Assembly: GCF_017357405.1 (NCBI RefSeq) | Contig: NZ_CP071597.1 | Span: 1,674,001-1,738,000 of the forward strand | Origin: Halomontanus rarus | Lineage (GTDB): Archaea; Halobacteriota; Halobacteria; Halobacteriales; Natrialbaceae | Direction of reading: 5' to 3' | Length of the DNA stretch: 64,000 nt | In this document: positions 50,275 through 58,640 of the stretch, piece by piece | Layout: every line of letters starts with the position of its first letter | Numbering within the stretch: the first letter of the stretch is position 1 | Translations under genes and position numbers: made by a program | Notes under the pieces: generated by a model | What the model saw: the letters and a program-made list of their open reading frames with translations, nothing else | What the model was told of the DNA's origin: nothing | The model's database searches: none

Positions 50275-50366
50275 TGGGTGGAGTGCCGACGGCGGTGACG
50301 GGAGATGGAATCCCGAACTCGTCCTCGAACTTGAGTTCGAGTTCGATCGCGGACGGAGACAGGTGA
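50274..50366 (+). CDS. possible 30-codon frame between arlCE and arlF
   Basis: An ATG overlapping the arlCE stop (TGATG) opens a 30-codon frame, Ser/Gly-rich (MGGVPTAVTGDGIPNSSSNL...), ending 11 nt before the arlF GTG. It could support translational coupling or be chance. I found no motif. Confidence 0.25.
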   Translation: MGGVPTAVTGDGIPNSSSNLSSSSIADGDR

Positions 50367-50377
50367 GGTGAACACAC

Positions 50378-50827
50378 GTGGGATTCAGCACCAGTGGCGC
50401 GACGGCGATCCTCTTTATCGGGCTGTTGATAGCGGTCGGTATCGCCTATCCGACCCTCGAGACGGCGAACGATCGGCGGATGACGGCGATGGAAGACCGG
50501 GATCAGCGCGCGCTCGAGATTCGGAATACGGACGTGGCAGTGGAGTCGGCGGTGTACAACGGCAGTTCGGGAACCCTTACGGTCGAGATCGGCAACACCG
50601 GATCGACGACGCTGTCGGTCTCCGAGACGGATCTGCTGGTCGACGGCGTCTACCGGTCCGGGTACGAGACGGCGGTGGAGGGCAACGCCGACCGCACCGT
50701 CTGGCAACCCGGTGAGACGCTGCGGATGACCGCCAACCTCGAGACCGAACCGACTCGCGTCAAGATCGTCACCGAGAACGGGATCGCCGAGACGGTGACC
50801 GAGCCCGAAATCGAGGTGACGAACTGA
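50378..50827 (+). CDS. arlF: archaellum stator protein ArlF
   Basis: The 149-residue protein begins at a GTG with MGFSTSGATAILFIGLLIAVGIAYPTLE, an N-terminal hydrophobic helix anchored in the membrane, then a beta-sandwich domain facing the pseudoperiplasm (TLTVEIGNTGSTTLSVSETD). ArlF and ArlG form the stator that contacts the S-layer. A GAGGTGA ribosome-binding sequence is present upstream. It shares 1 nt with arlG (TGATGG). Confidence 0.9.
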   Translation: MGFSTSGATAILFIGLLIAVGIAYPTLETANDRRMTAMEDRDQRALEIRNTDVAVESAVYNGSSGTLTVEIGNTGSTTLSVSETDLLVDGVYRSGYETAVEGNADRTVWQPGETLRMTANLETEPTRVKIVTENGIAETVTEPEIEVTN

Positions 50828-51294
50828 TGGCGGGTGAATCCATCTCGAGTTTGATCCTCTTCATCGCCGCGATGCTGGTCGCGGCGGGCGTCGCCGGGAC
50901 GCTCGTGACGAACGTGAACGAACTCAGTAGTTCGATCGACACGCACAGCAGCGACGTCAGAGAGCAGATCGACACGGATATCGAGATCATCAGCGATCCC
51001 GGGAGCGGTGCGGTGTACGACGATTCCGAGGGGGACGGAAACGAAACCATCACCCTCCTCGTCAAAAACACCGGCGAACGGACGCTCTCGACCGATCCGG
51101 CACACCTCGACGTCACGGTCGACGGTCGGTACGTCTCGCGATCGGAACTGACGCTGTCGGTCGTCGACGGCGAGACGTGGCGCGAGGGGACGGTCGCCGA
51201 ACTCGAGATCGGCGAGCCGCTCGAGACCGGCGAGCATCGGATCGTCGTCACTACCAGCGGTGACAGGGAGGTGTTCGAGTTCTACTATGGTTGA
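50827..51294 (+). CDS. arlG: archaellum stator protein ArlG
   Basis: The 155-residue protein starts MAGESISSLILFIAAMLVAA, a single N-terminal membrane helix, followed by a beta-rich extracytoplasmic domain (ETITLLVKNTGERTLSTDP, HLDVTVDGRYVSRSEL) homologous in shape to ArlF. It overlaps arlF by 1 nt and arlH by 8 nt, consistent with tight co-translation of stator and ATPase-regulator subunits. Confidence 0.9.
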   Translation: MAGESISSLILFIAAMLVAAGVAGTLVTNVNELSSSIDTHSSDVREQIDTDIEIISDPGSGAVYDDSEGDGNETITLLVKNTGERTLSTDPAHLDVTVDGRYVSRSELTLSVVDGETWREGTVAELEIGEPLETGEHRIVVTTSGDREVFEFYYG

Positions 51295-52015
51295 TCACTA
51301 CTCGATCGGACTGGAGGACAGCGACCGCGTGAACAACGCCATCGGCGGCGGCTTCCCCGAGGGGAGTATCGTCCTCGTCGAGGGGGAAGACGGCGCGGGC
51401 AAGAGCGCGATCAGCCAGCGCTTTTCCTACGGCATGGCCGACGAGGGCAACTACGTCACCTACATCTCGACGGAACTCGAGTCCTGGGAGTTCGTCCAGC
51501 AGATGCACTCGCTGTCCTACGACGTGGTCGATCACCTGCTCGACGAGCAGTTGCTGTTCTTGCACGCGAACGTCGACACCCACAAGGGCGGGAAAAAGCG
51601 CCAGCTGCTCGCCCGACTGGCGGACGCGGAAATCCTCTGGCGAGCCGATGTCGTCTACATCGACACCCTCTCGGCGCTGTTGCGAAACGATCCTAACTTC
51701 GAGGCGGTCCTCGAGGACGGCGACGAGGATCACGTCATTCAGCGCCTCGTCACGTTCTTGCGACAGATGACGTTGAAAGACAAGACGATCGTTATGACGG
51801 TCGACCCGACGAGCGTCGGCGACGACGCGTTGCGCCCGCTTCGAAACGTGGCCGATATCTACTTCCAGATCGAGACGAACGCAGTCGGACAGGAGATCCG
51901 GCGGAGCATTCGCGTCCGCCGGTTCCAGAACATGAAAAACCCGGTCGACGACTCCATCGGATTCAACGTCCAGCAGGGCAGAGGGATTTCGATCGTGAGC
52001 AGGACGGTGGCCTGA
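51287..52015 (+). CDS. arlH: archaellum motor regulator ArlH
   Basis: The 242-residue RecA/KaiC-like protein starts MVDHYSIGLEDSDRVNNAIG and has Walker A GEDGAGKS at 33-40 and a Walker B-type VVYIDTLSALL near 122-132. ArlH binds ATP, forms a ring with ArlI and is regulated by autophosphorylation in other archaea. It overlaps arlG by 8 nt. A longer open frame begins at 51260, but the conserved start and coupling favour 51287. Confidence 0.92.
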   Translation: MVDHYSIGLEDSDRVNNAIGGGFPEGSIVLVEGEDGAGKSAISQRFSYGMADEGNYVTYISTELESWEFVQQMHSLSYDVVDHLLDEQLLFLHANVDTHKGGKKRQLLARLADAEILWRADVVYIDTLSALLRNDPNFEAVLEDGDEDHVIQRLVTFLRQMTLKDKTIVMTVDPTSVGDDALRPLRNVADIYFQIETNAVGQEIRRSIRVRRFQNMKNPVDDSIGFNVQQGRGISIVSRTVA

Positions 52016-52016
52016 A

Positions 52017-53696
52017 ATGTCGGACTTCGGCACCGCTCGGCTCTCGAGCGAACTCGAGGCGCTCACCCGGGAGTACCCGCACTTGCGCGAACACCTCGAG
52101 TGGTTCCACGGGGAGTACGGTGAGTATCCGGCGCTCATCGACGAACCCTCGGGAGAGTGGGAGTCCCATCGGCCGAACGTCATCTACGAGGCCGAAGCGC
52201 CCATCTTCTGTCACGTCCACGGCGACGTCGGGATCGACACGACCTACTACTGCGTCGAGCCGACGCTGGACGACACGGACAAGGAACTGTACGACCGGAT
52301 CCGGCAGTTGATCCTCGATCGGAGCGTCACCCGGCCGGCACCGAGCGACGAGGCCGAGTTCGAGGTCCACCTGGACGAACTGCTGGGAGAGGTCGTCGAG
52401 ATCACGTCGGGACTCACCGGCCAGTCGATCGGCCGACTGCGATCGATGGGCGGCGGGAAGATCGGCGTCTCGGAGGGGCGATACGACAAACTTCGCTATC
52501 AGCTGCAACGGGACATCGTCGGGCTCGGGCCGCTCGAGCCGGTCATGACCGACACCGCCAACGAGGACATTCACGTGATCGGGCCCCACCAGTGTTACAT
52601 CGATCACGGCACCTACGGGATGGTCGAGGCGACCGTCGACTTCGGGAGTTCCGAGGAGTTCGAGCAGTGGCTTCGCAACATGGGCGAGCGGATGAACCAC
52701 CCCATCTCGGACTCGGATCCGATCATCGACGCGACCCTGCCCGACGGCTCGCGTATCAACATCATCTACTCCGACGACGTCTCCATTCAGGGCCCCTCGC
52801 TGACGATCCGTCAGGGCGAGGAGGTCCCGCTGACGATCCTCCAGATCACGAAGTGGGGGACGCTCAGTCCGGAACTGTCGGCGTACCTCTGGCTCTGCCT
52901 CGAGAACGAGCAGACGGTGTTCGTCGTCGGGGAGACGGCGTCGGGGAAGACGACGACGCTGAACGCGATGCTCTCGTTCATCCCGCAGGACTCGAAGATC
53001 TACACCGCGGAGGACACGGCGGAGGTGCTGCCACCCCACAACACCTGGCAGCAGTTGCTGACGCGGGAGGGGTCGGGCGACGAGAGCGCGGACGTCGACA
53101 TGTTCGACCTCGTGGCGGCCGCGCTCCGGTCGCGACCCGACTACATCATCGTGGGTGAGGTTCGCGGGGCGGAGGGACAGATGGCGTTTCAGGCGGCCCA
53201 GACCGGCCACCCGGTGATCCTCACCTTCCACGCCAGCAACATCGTCTCGATGATCCAGCGGTTCACCGGGAACCCGATCAACGTTCCCGAGACGTTCATG
53301 GACAACTGCGACGTCGCGCTCTTCCAGAACCGCGTCAAACAGGGCGACGACATTCTGCGACGGGTGACCTCGGTCCAGGAGATCGAAGGCTACTCCGACT
53401 ACGAGGGCGGCGTCGTCACTCGCGAGGCGTTCCGCTGGGACCCGCGGGACGACAACGTCGAATTCACGGGGCGAAACAACTCCTTCGTCCTCGAGGAACA
53501 GATCGCGACGCTGCTGGGGTATCAGGACACCCGAAAGATATACGACGAACTCGACCGACGCGCCGAGATCATCCGGCAGTTGATCGACGCCGACGTGCTG
53601 GGCTATCAGGAGGTCAACGACGCGATCGCGGGGTTCCAGCGCGACGGCCTTCAGGGGCTGCCGATCCAGATCCACGGTCTCACTCAGTTCGCCTGA
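52017..53696 (+). CDS. arlI: archaellum motor ATPase ArlI
   Basis: The 559-residue secretion ATPase has Walker A VGETASGKTTT (about 303-313), an Asp box (EDTAEVLPPHNTW), Walker B-like YIIVGEVRGAEGQMAF and His box region HPVILTFHASN. It powers both assembly and rotation of the archaellum. The N-terminal 290 residues include the acidic domain unique to the haloarchaeal family. It starts 1 nt after arlH and ends 2 nt before arlJ. Confidence 0.94.
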   Translation: MSDFGTARLSSELEALTREYPHLREHLEWFHGEYGEYPALIDEPSGEWESHRPNVIYEAEAPIFCHVHGDVGIDTTYYCVEPTLDDTDKELYDRIRQLILDRSVTRPAPSDEAEFEVHLDELLGEVVEITSGLTGQSIGRLRSMGGGKIGVSEGRYDKLRYQLQRDIVGLGPLEPVMTDTANEDIHVIGPHQCYIDHGTYGMVEATVDFGSSEEFEQWLRNMGERMNHPISDSDPIIDATLPDGSRINIIYSDDVSIQGPSLTIRQGEEVPLTILQITKWGTLSPELSAYLWLCLENEQTVFVVGETASGKTTTLNAMLSFIPQDSKIYTAEDTAEVLPPHNTWQQLLTREGSGDESADVDMFDLVAAALRSRPDYIIVGEVRGAEGQMAFQAAQTGHPVILTFHASNIVSMIQRFTGNPINVPETFMDNCDVALFQNRVKQGDDILRRVTSVQEIEGYSDYEGGVVTREAFRWDPRDDNVEFTGRNNSFVLEEQIATLLGYQDTRKIYDELDRRAEIIRQLIDADVLGYQEVNDAIAGFQRDGLQGLPIQIHGLTQFA

Positions 53697-53698
53697 CC

Positions 53699-55414
53699 AT
53701 GGCAGCCGAATCCCAGCCCGATATGGGTGCGCGATCCGCGCTCGCATCGCTCAACGAGGCCTACGAGACGATGGAGATGCCGCTCTCGCGGTACCTCCTG
53801 CTCGCGATCGGTCCCGCGTTCGCGCTCTTCGTCGGGTCGATCGTCGCGACGATCGTCCTCGGGTTACCGCTGACGATCGCGGCTCCGCTGATCGTGTTCG
53901 GGCTGTTCGCCGTGTTCGTCGCCATCGTCTACCCGAAGTCGGCTCAGGACCGCAAGCGCAAGCAGATCCGCCAGCGGTTTCACCTCTTTTTGACCCACAT
54001 CACCGTCCTCTCGATGACGAACATCAACCGTGTCGAGATCTTCCGGACGCTGGCGGAGGAAGACGAGTACGAGGCGCTCGCCGAGGAGATGGGCTACCTG
54101 GTGGGCCTCGTCGACACCTGGAACGTGAGCCTCGACGACGCCTGTCGGATGCGGGCCAAACAGTGTCGGAGCCCGCTCCTGACGGACTTTTTAGAGCGGC
54201 TGGCGTACACGGTCGGCGGCGGCCAGCAGATCAGCGAGTTCCTGATGGACGAACAGGACAGCATCATCCAGCAGTTCGTCACGCGCTACGAAGGCGACCT
54301 CGCGAAACTCGACGTGATGAAAGAGCTGTACATGTCGATGATGCTCTCGACGGCGTTCGTCCTCGTGTTCGCCATCGTCATCCCGATCCTGATCGGTATC
54401 AGCCCGACGCTGCTGATCGGCGGCACGATCGCGATGTTCGCGTTCGTCCAGGCGGGGTTCGTCTACGCCGTCCACGTCGTCTCGCCGAACGATCCGATCT
54501 GGTATATCGAAGAAACCGCCGGTGAGGGACCGCTCACGCGGATTCCCCGAACGCTCGCGATCGGGTTCGGTGCGAGTCTACTCCTCGGCGCCGCCGTTCT
54601 CGTCGTCTTGCTCGGGTACACGCCGCTGGCACCCGACCGAATTCCCCTGCCGATCATGGCCGCGATTCCCGTCACGCCGCTCTTTGTCCCCGGCTGGCAG
54701 ATGCGCCGAGAGGAGAGTAAGGTCAAGGACCGCGATCAGGAGTTTCCGAGTTTTATCCGCGCGCTCGGCGCCGTCGAGAGCGTCAAACAGGCCTCGACCG
54801 GAAGCGTTCTCGAGAGCCTGCGCAAGAAGGACTTCGGGTCGCTCACAGGGAACGTCGACGCGCTGTACAAGCGGCTAAATATGCGGATCGACGACATTCG
54901 GGCCTGGCGGCTGTTCGCCGCGGAGACGGGATCGTTTCTGATACAGAAGTTCGGCGACATGTACGTCATCGGTCGGCAGATGGGCGGCGATCCGCGGCTG
55001 CTCGGACAGGTCATCAGCAAGAACCAAAACGAGGTGTTGAAGGTGCGAGAGAAGCGCCAGCAGGCGGCGACGACGCTCACCGGTGTCCTCTACGGGATCA
55101 CCGCTGCGAGCGTCTTTTCGTTTTTCATCGGTCTCGAGGTCGTCGAGATCATGATGGACGTCACCGACGAGATGGAACTCGACCAGGAGATCGCGGGCAA
55201 CCTGCTGACCACTGCGGGATACAACATCGTCGCGATCGAGTACCTGTTGATCATGACCATCTTCATCAACGCGATGCTCTCGGCGATCATGATCAGACTC
55301 ACCGACCGCGGCCACATGGTCAGTTCGCTGGTTCACTTCGTCCTGATGACCTGGATGGGGGCGATCATCGCCGTCCTCACGACGTACGTGGTGAACGCGG
55401 TGATTTCCGTCTGA
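53699..55414 (+). CDS. arlJ: archaellum platform protein ArlJ
   Basis: The 571-residue integral membrane protein has helical clusters at about 35-80, 215-265, 295-345, 450-475 and 500-565. The two large cytoplasmic loops (about 85-205 and 350-445) carry the repeated T2SF-like domains that dock on ArlI. Homologues form the membrane platform for filament assembly. It is the last tightly linked motor gene; a 302-bp spacer precedes the next gene. Confidence 0.93.
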   Translation: MAAESQPDMGARSALASLNEAYETMEMPLSRYLLLAIGPAFALFVGSIVATIVLGLPLTIAAPLIVFGLFAVFVAIVYPKSAQDRKRKQIRQRFHLFLTHITVLSMTNINRVEIFRTLAEEDEYEALAEEMGYLVGLVDTWNVSLDDACRMRAKQCRSPLLTDFLERLAYTVGGGQQISEFLMDEQDSIIQQFVTRYEGDLAKLDVMKELYMSMMLSTAFVLVFAIVIPILIGISPTLLIGGTIAMFAFVQAGFVYAVHVVSPNDPIWYIEETAGEGPLTRIPRTLAIGFGASLLLGAAVLVVLLGYTPLAPDRIPLPIMAAIPVTPLFVPGWQMRREESKVKDRDQEFPSFIRALGAVESVKQASTGSVLESLRKKDFGSLTGNVDALYKRLNMRIDDIRAWRLFAAETGSFLIQKFGDMYVIGRQMGGDPRLLGQVISKNQNEVLKVREKRQQAATTLTGVLYGITAASVFSFFIGLEVVEIMMDVTDEMELDQEIAGNLLTTAGYNIVAIEYLLIMTIFINAMLSAIMIRLTDRGHMVSSLVHFVLMTWMGAIIAVLTTYVVNAVISV

Positions 55415-55716
55415 ACCTTCGGTTCCACTCTCGCCCGGCTCTCTCGCTCTCCCCCGTTCGTGTTCGTCACCCGTTTCCGTTCCTCGTCTCCCGCGTTTCC
55501 ACCTCGCGCTCGTTTTCCCGTTTTTCCACCCTCACCGCTCTCTCGAATCCACTCGAGCAGCCGCGGTCGAGACCACACCGCTCGACTCACGACTCGTAAT
55601 GACACGAACGTTAAAGCGAACGCCACGACACCTCTCGGATAGACCGGAGACGTCGGGCCGCCATCGGTCGCGTTTACAGTCACAGTCCCGATCCCGATCA
55701 CGATTACCCTACCACT
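55415..55716. other. intergenic, 302 bp
   Basis: Pyrimidine-rich sequence (ctctctcgctctcccccg) directly after arlJ could act as a terminator. A CGTTTACAGT box near 55669-55678 lies about 43 nt before the arlD ATG. No gene is seen. Confidence 0.4.
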
Positions 55717-56178
55717 ATGTCAGTCGAAAAACCGTACCTCGAAACGCTCGAACAGTCGGCGGGGCGGACGGACGCCACGATCCAGTGGGCTCGCTTCCTC
55801 GGTGAAACGTTCGGCACTACCGGCGCGCTAAACTGCCTTCGCTACTACGAGGACCTGGAGTGGATCAGCCCCCTCGTGCGCGAACAGATGGTGTCCTACC
55901 TTCGCGGGCTCTCGATCGGCGAGATCCACAACAAACGATACGACGAACCGACGACCCTCGAGTACCCGCTGGAATCGCTCAGCGGGACGCTCTTCGGCGC
56001 ACACGCCCAGAGCCTCGAGTACATCGCGGAGATCAGAGACGACGACCTCGAAGAGCACGTGATGATCGCGCGGATGGCCGAGCGTCGGATCGATCGACAG
56101 CTCGCGGAGGAAGAGGAGTCCGATCAGTCGAGCGAGATGGTGAGTATCATCCGTGACAGTGCGTCACAGGTGCACTGA
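55717..56178 (+). CDS. arlD: short ArlD-like archaellum accessory protein
   Basis: The 153-residue protein carries one FlaD/E domain near 17-70 (ALNCLRYYEDLEWISPLVRE, QMVSYLRGLSIGE), matching the C-terminal domain of ArlCE (AISYYHEIGWIGRGVKEHL). It lacks the coiled-coil and long acidic linker of ArlCE. ArlC/D/E link the motor to chemotaxis signalling in haloarchaea. The C-terminus is charged and helical. It may be cotranscribed with the regulator downstream, but a 357-bp spacer intervenes. Confidence 0.85.
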   Translation: MSVEKPYLETLEQSAGRTDATIQWARFLGETFGTTGALNCLRYYEDLEWISPLVREQMVSYLRGLSIGEIHNKRYDEPTTLEYPLESLSGTLFGAHAQSLEYIAEIRDDDLEEHVMIARMAERRIDRQLAEEEESDQSSEMVSIIRDSASQVH

Positions 56179-56535
56179 ACGATTACACGGGAAGTCGGCC
56201 GAAACCTATATTAATACAAATCCTTGGCCCCCATTTTGGGACTAACTCCAAGGTATTCTTGGCAAAAGTCGACGATACATCACAAAACAATGGCGTAGTA
56301 ATTGATCTCTGTGAAAATGTATCGTTATCTGATTATTCTGTATATGATGTGTGTTTGATTTAGCGATATGACGGCCGGCTACTTCCCTGTTCTTTATTAG
56401 GTGGTAGTTCCTCAACGATGTTAATCCGTGATTAAGAACCGCTTCTCAGCGGCGCTCGATGGCATGTGCGTGACATCGGCGATCAACCCGTTCGAGATTT
56501 GCGCTTGATCACGAGTACCCCAGTGGTGATCGGAA
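56179..56535. other. AT-rich intergenic region with stem-loops, 357 bp
   Basis: This spacer is much richer in A/T than its surroundings. A TATA-like box CCTATATTAATAC lies at 56205-56217. Two stem-loops follow: CCTTGG/CCAAGG at 56222-56253, and a 9-bp perfect stem ACGATACAT/ATGTATCGT at 56272-56325 whose inner bases CACA/TGTG can extend it. A short hairpin CCGCT-TCTC-AGCGG lies at 56439-56452, and another box TCTTTATTAG at 56391-56400. A small RNA, a long leader of the regulator gene or a mobile-element remnant are all possible. Confidence 0.45.
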
Positions 56536-57036
56536 ATGCGTGAAAACACGAAGCAACCTGAATCCGTGCTCGACGAACTGTCGAGGGCGGCGACTGCACC
56601 CGAGCAGTCGGAATCGTACGACATCTCGATCGGAACGAACGACGACGACGGCTACGACATCGAGCGCGAACTCGACGAGCTCATGGCGCAGGTCAACAGT
56701 TCGCTCCCGACCGACGACGTCCAGTTCGACGAGGCAATCATCAAGGAAAACCTCGAGGAGATCCTGCTGATGCTCATCTCCTTACACGGCGAGACCCACG
56801 GCAAGGAGCTGCTCTCGGACCTGACGCACCTCTTCGGTGCGCAGCTCAGTCCGGGCACGGTCTACCCGAGCCTCCACAATCTCGAGGAACAGGAAGTGCT
56901 CTCGATGCACGCCAAAGTGCGAACCAAAGAGTACTCGATCGCCGACGAGGAGTTCGTCCGTGCGACCGTTGAGCAGACGATGGTCCAGCACCTCGCGTTC
57001 GGGCTGTTGCTGTACGCCTTCCTGCCGCGACTCTAG
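56536..57036 (+). CDS. PadR-like winged-helix regulator at the archaellum cluster
   Basis: The 166-residue protein has an acidic N-terminal 75 residues, then a winged-helix domain (about 75-140: EEILLMLISLHGETHGKELL, FGAQLSPGTVYPSLHNLEEQ, EVLSMHAKVRTKEYSIAD), closest to PadR. It ends with a hydrophobic FGLLLYAFLPRL, which may anchor or dimerise it. It may regulate the archaellum genes, as EarA does in methanogens, but I have only position and fold. The ATG at 56536 follows GGTGAT, a plausible ribosome-binding site, so its mRNA has a leader. Confidence 0.72.
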   Translation: MRENTKQPESVLDELSRAATAPEQSESYDISIGTNDDDGYDIERELDELMAQVNSSLPTDDVQFDEAIIKENLEEILLMLISLHGETHGKELLSDLTHLFGAQLSPGTVYPSLHNLEEQEVLSMHAKVRTKEYSIADEEFVRATVEQTMVQHLAFGLLLYAFLPRL

Positions 57037-57198
57037 TCGATCGATCGCTCTTCGCACCGGTTTCGAATTCGAACGAGCCCAATCTCGATCAGCGACGGGA
57101 CTCGAGACGGGATCGGTCTCGAACGGGCGAGAGTCGGAGTTCGGGATTTGCGATTCAGAACTCGGGCGTGATCGTTACTGCTACCGATACCGATAGCG

Positions 57199-57636
57199 CT
57201 ACTGCTCCTCGAGATCCTTCGCGATCGACGCCAAACTGTCCGACGGCGGTTCGCGAGCGTCGTAGTAGGCCGTCTCGCCCGGTGATCGGACGCCGTAGAG
57301 AAAGTCGGACTCGACGACGTCGAGGAGGACCGAACCGCCGAGCCGAACGTTCTCGTCCTCGCGCCATTCCGACAGGCGATCGGTCCCCTGACGCGGGTCG
57401 CGAGCGAAGTCCGGTGTCTCGTAGACGCCCGGAATGTGGACGTCCTCGCCGCCGAGCTGTCGCTCGGGCTTGGCGAACAGTTCGTCGCCGTCGAGGACGA
57501 TCCTGACGACCTCGTCGACCGGAACGAGTTCGCGGTCCTCGGACGGCACCTCGAGGCGAACGCCGGTCGTCGTCTCGGTGAGCGTCGCCCGAACGGTCTG
57601 GACCGACGAGTGGTCGCTCGAAATACGGTCAGCCAT
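57199..57636 (-). CDS. DUF7112 family protein
   Basis: The 145-residue product begins MADRISSDHSSVQTVRATLT and has strand-rich blocks DRELVPVDEVVRIVLDGDEL, GVYETPDFARDPRQGTDRL and SVLLDVVESDFLYGVRSPGE. This agrees with DUF7112, encoded beside S6e in haloarchaea as I recall. The ATG at 57636 is close to the S6e stop, 16 nt away, implying cotranscription. The function is unknown; a translation-associated role is inferred from context. Confidence 0.7.
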   Translation of the reverse strand: MADRISSDHSSVQTVRATLTETTTGVRLEVPSEDRELVPVDEVVRIVLDGDELFAKPERQLGGEDVHIPGVYETPDFARDPRQGTDRLSEWREDENVRLGGSVLLDVVESDFLYGVRSPGETAYYDAREPPSDSLASIAKDLEEQ

Positions 57637-57652
57637 AGAAGTGTGGAGTGAG

Positions 57653-58063
57653 TTACTCGTCAGCGTCGTCGTCGCCGTCTGCGAGGCCGAGCAGTTCCTC
57701 GACGGACGTGTCACCACGGCCGACGACCGCGGCGTTGACCTGTGCGACCGTATCGTTGACTTCGCGGCCGCGAACCGTGATCCGGCGGCGTTCGCCGTCA
57801 CGCTTGGGTTTGTAGCCCGTCTGGCGACCCGACATCAGCACTTCCTTCAGGTTCGAACCGGCGACCGTCTCGTTGAGCGGGCGGCCCGCTTCGTCCGACC
57901 CGCCGGTGATCTCTAGCGTGTAGCCGTCGAGGCCGACGGCGCCGCCATCGACTTCCTCGCCGATGGACTTGCCGAGGAATCGGTTCGCGTCCTGCTCTTC
58001 CGCCTCGAGTTGGTACGACGCCCCGGAATCGGGGTCGCCGACGACGACAGTGAAACTTGCCAT
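57653..58063 (-). CDS. rps6e: 30S ribosomal protein S6e
   Basis: The 136-residue product starts [20 protein letters not shown] and contains [40 protein letters not shown], and a basic segment [20 protein letters not shown], all typical of archaeal S6e. S6e is an archaeal/eukaryotic small-subunit protein. The C-terminus is the short archaeal form, without the long phosphorylated tail. The ATG at 58063 is 27 nt from an AT box (CAAAAATAC at 58086-58094 on the plus strand), fitting a leaderless start. Confidence 0.93.
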   Translation of the reverse strand: MASFTVVVGDPDSGASYQLEAEEQDANRFLGKSIGEEVDGGAVGLDGYTLEITGGSDEAGRPLNETVAGSNLKEVLMSGRQTGYKPKRDGERRRITVRGREVNDTVAQVNAAVVGRGDTSVEELLGLADGDDDADE

Positions 58064-58548
58064 ACAGGACGAAAAACGGTCGGCGGTCAAAAATACGTCG
58101 AATCCGGACCGACCGTTCGTGCGTTCGTGCTGGCGGTCGAACGTCCCGCCCCCGGACGGTCCAGTCTCGAGAACACGTCACAGTCCACTTCGATCCCGGT
58201 TTCGACGGCGAACTCGCGATCGTCGGCTCGAACAGTCAAGTACTCCCCGGCCCTATCGAACCTGTGGAAATCGAACTGGACCCCGGTCGGCTCGAGTTGC
58301 GCCTTCGCCGCGAGTTCGGCGGGACGCGCGGCGAGTCGCGCGTGGTCGTTCGTCAGGCCGTCGACCTCGCCGAGTCGAGACAGTACGAGGCCGACGTCGG
58401 CGCCGAACTCACGAACGACCTCGTCATCTCGGAGCTCGAGGACGCGCCGAACGGGACCCCCGCCGATCGGTGGAACTGGTGGATCGGCTCCCTCGAGGTC
58501 GCGTACACCGGTTACGGACGGTTCGGAATCCAGCGCTTTCGCTCGTGA
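58057..58548 (+). CDS. hypothetical protein with uncertain start
   Basis: The C-terminal two thirds are coding-like: [58 protein letters not shown] and [19 protein letters not shown]. But the frame is bounded upstream by a TGA at 58051-58053, and the only standard start in it is a TTG at 58057 overlapping the S6e start. The first 40 residues are Arg-rich and unlike the rest. A rare start, an N-terminal truncation or a frameshift are possible. No family is recognised. Confidence 0.45.
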   Translation: MPYRTKNGRRSKIRRIRTDRSCVRAGGRTSRPRTVQSREHVTVHFDPGFDGELAIVGSNSQVLPGPIEPVEIELDPGRLELRLRREFGGTRGESRVVVRQAVDLAESRQYEADVGAELTNDLVISELEDAPNGTPADRWNWWIGSLEVAYTGYGRFGIQRFRS

Positions 58549-58621
58549 GCGGCTGCAGACGGTGGCGTCGCCTTCGAAGACGTGTCAACAGACACACCGG
58601 ATCGAAACACCTAAACCGGGC

Positions 58622-58637
58622 CTGACTAACTAGTCAG
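58622..58637. promoter_or_regulatory. palindromic TetR-type operator
   Basis: CTGACTA-AC-TAGTCAG is a perfect 7-bp inverted repeat with a 2-nt spacer, ending 3 nt before the GTG of the TetR gene. The position suits autorepression by the TetR protein encoded immediately downstream. Confidence 0.65.
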
Positions 58638-58640
58638 ACA

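Noticed and set aside
56421..56624. 67-codon minus-strand frame across the AT-rich spacer
   Set aside because: It runs antisense into the regulator gene and lacks a promoter. A transposase remnant was considered, but no transposase motif is present.
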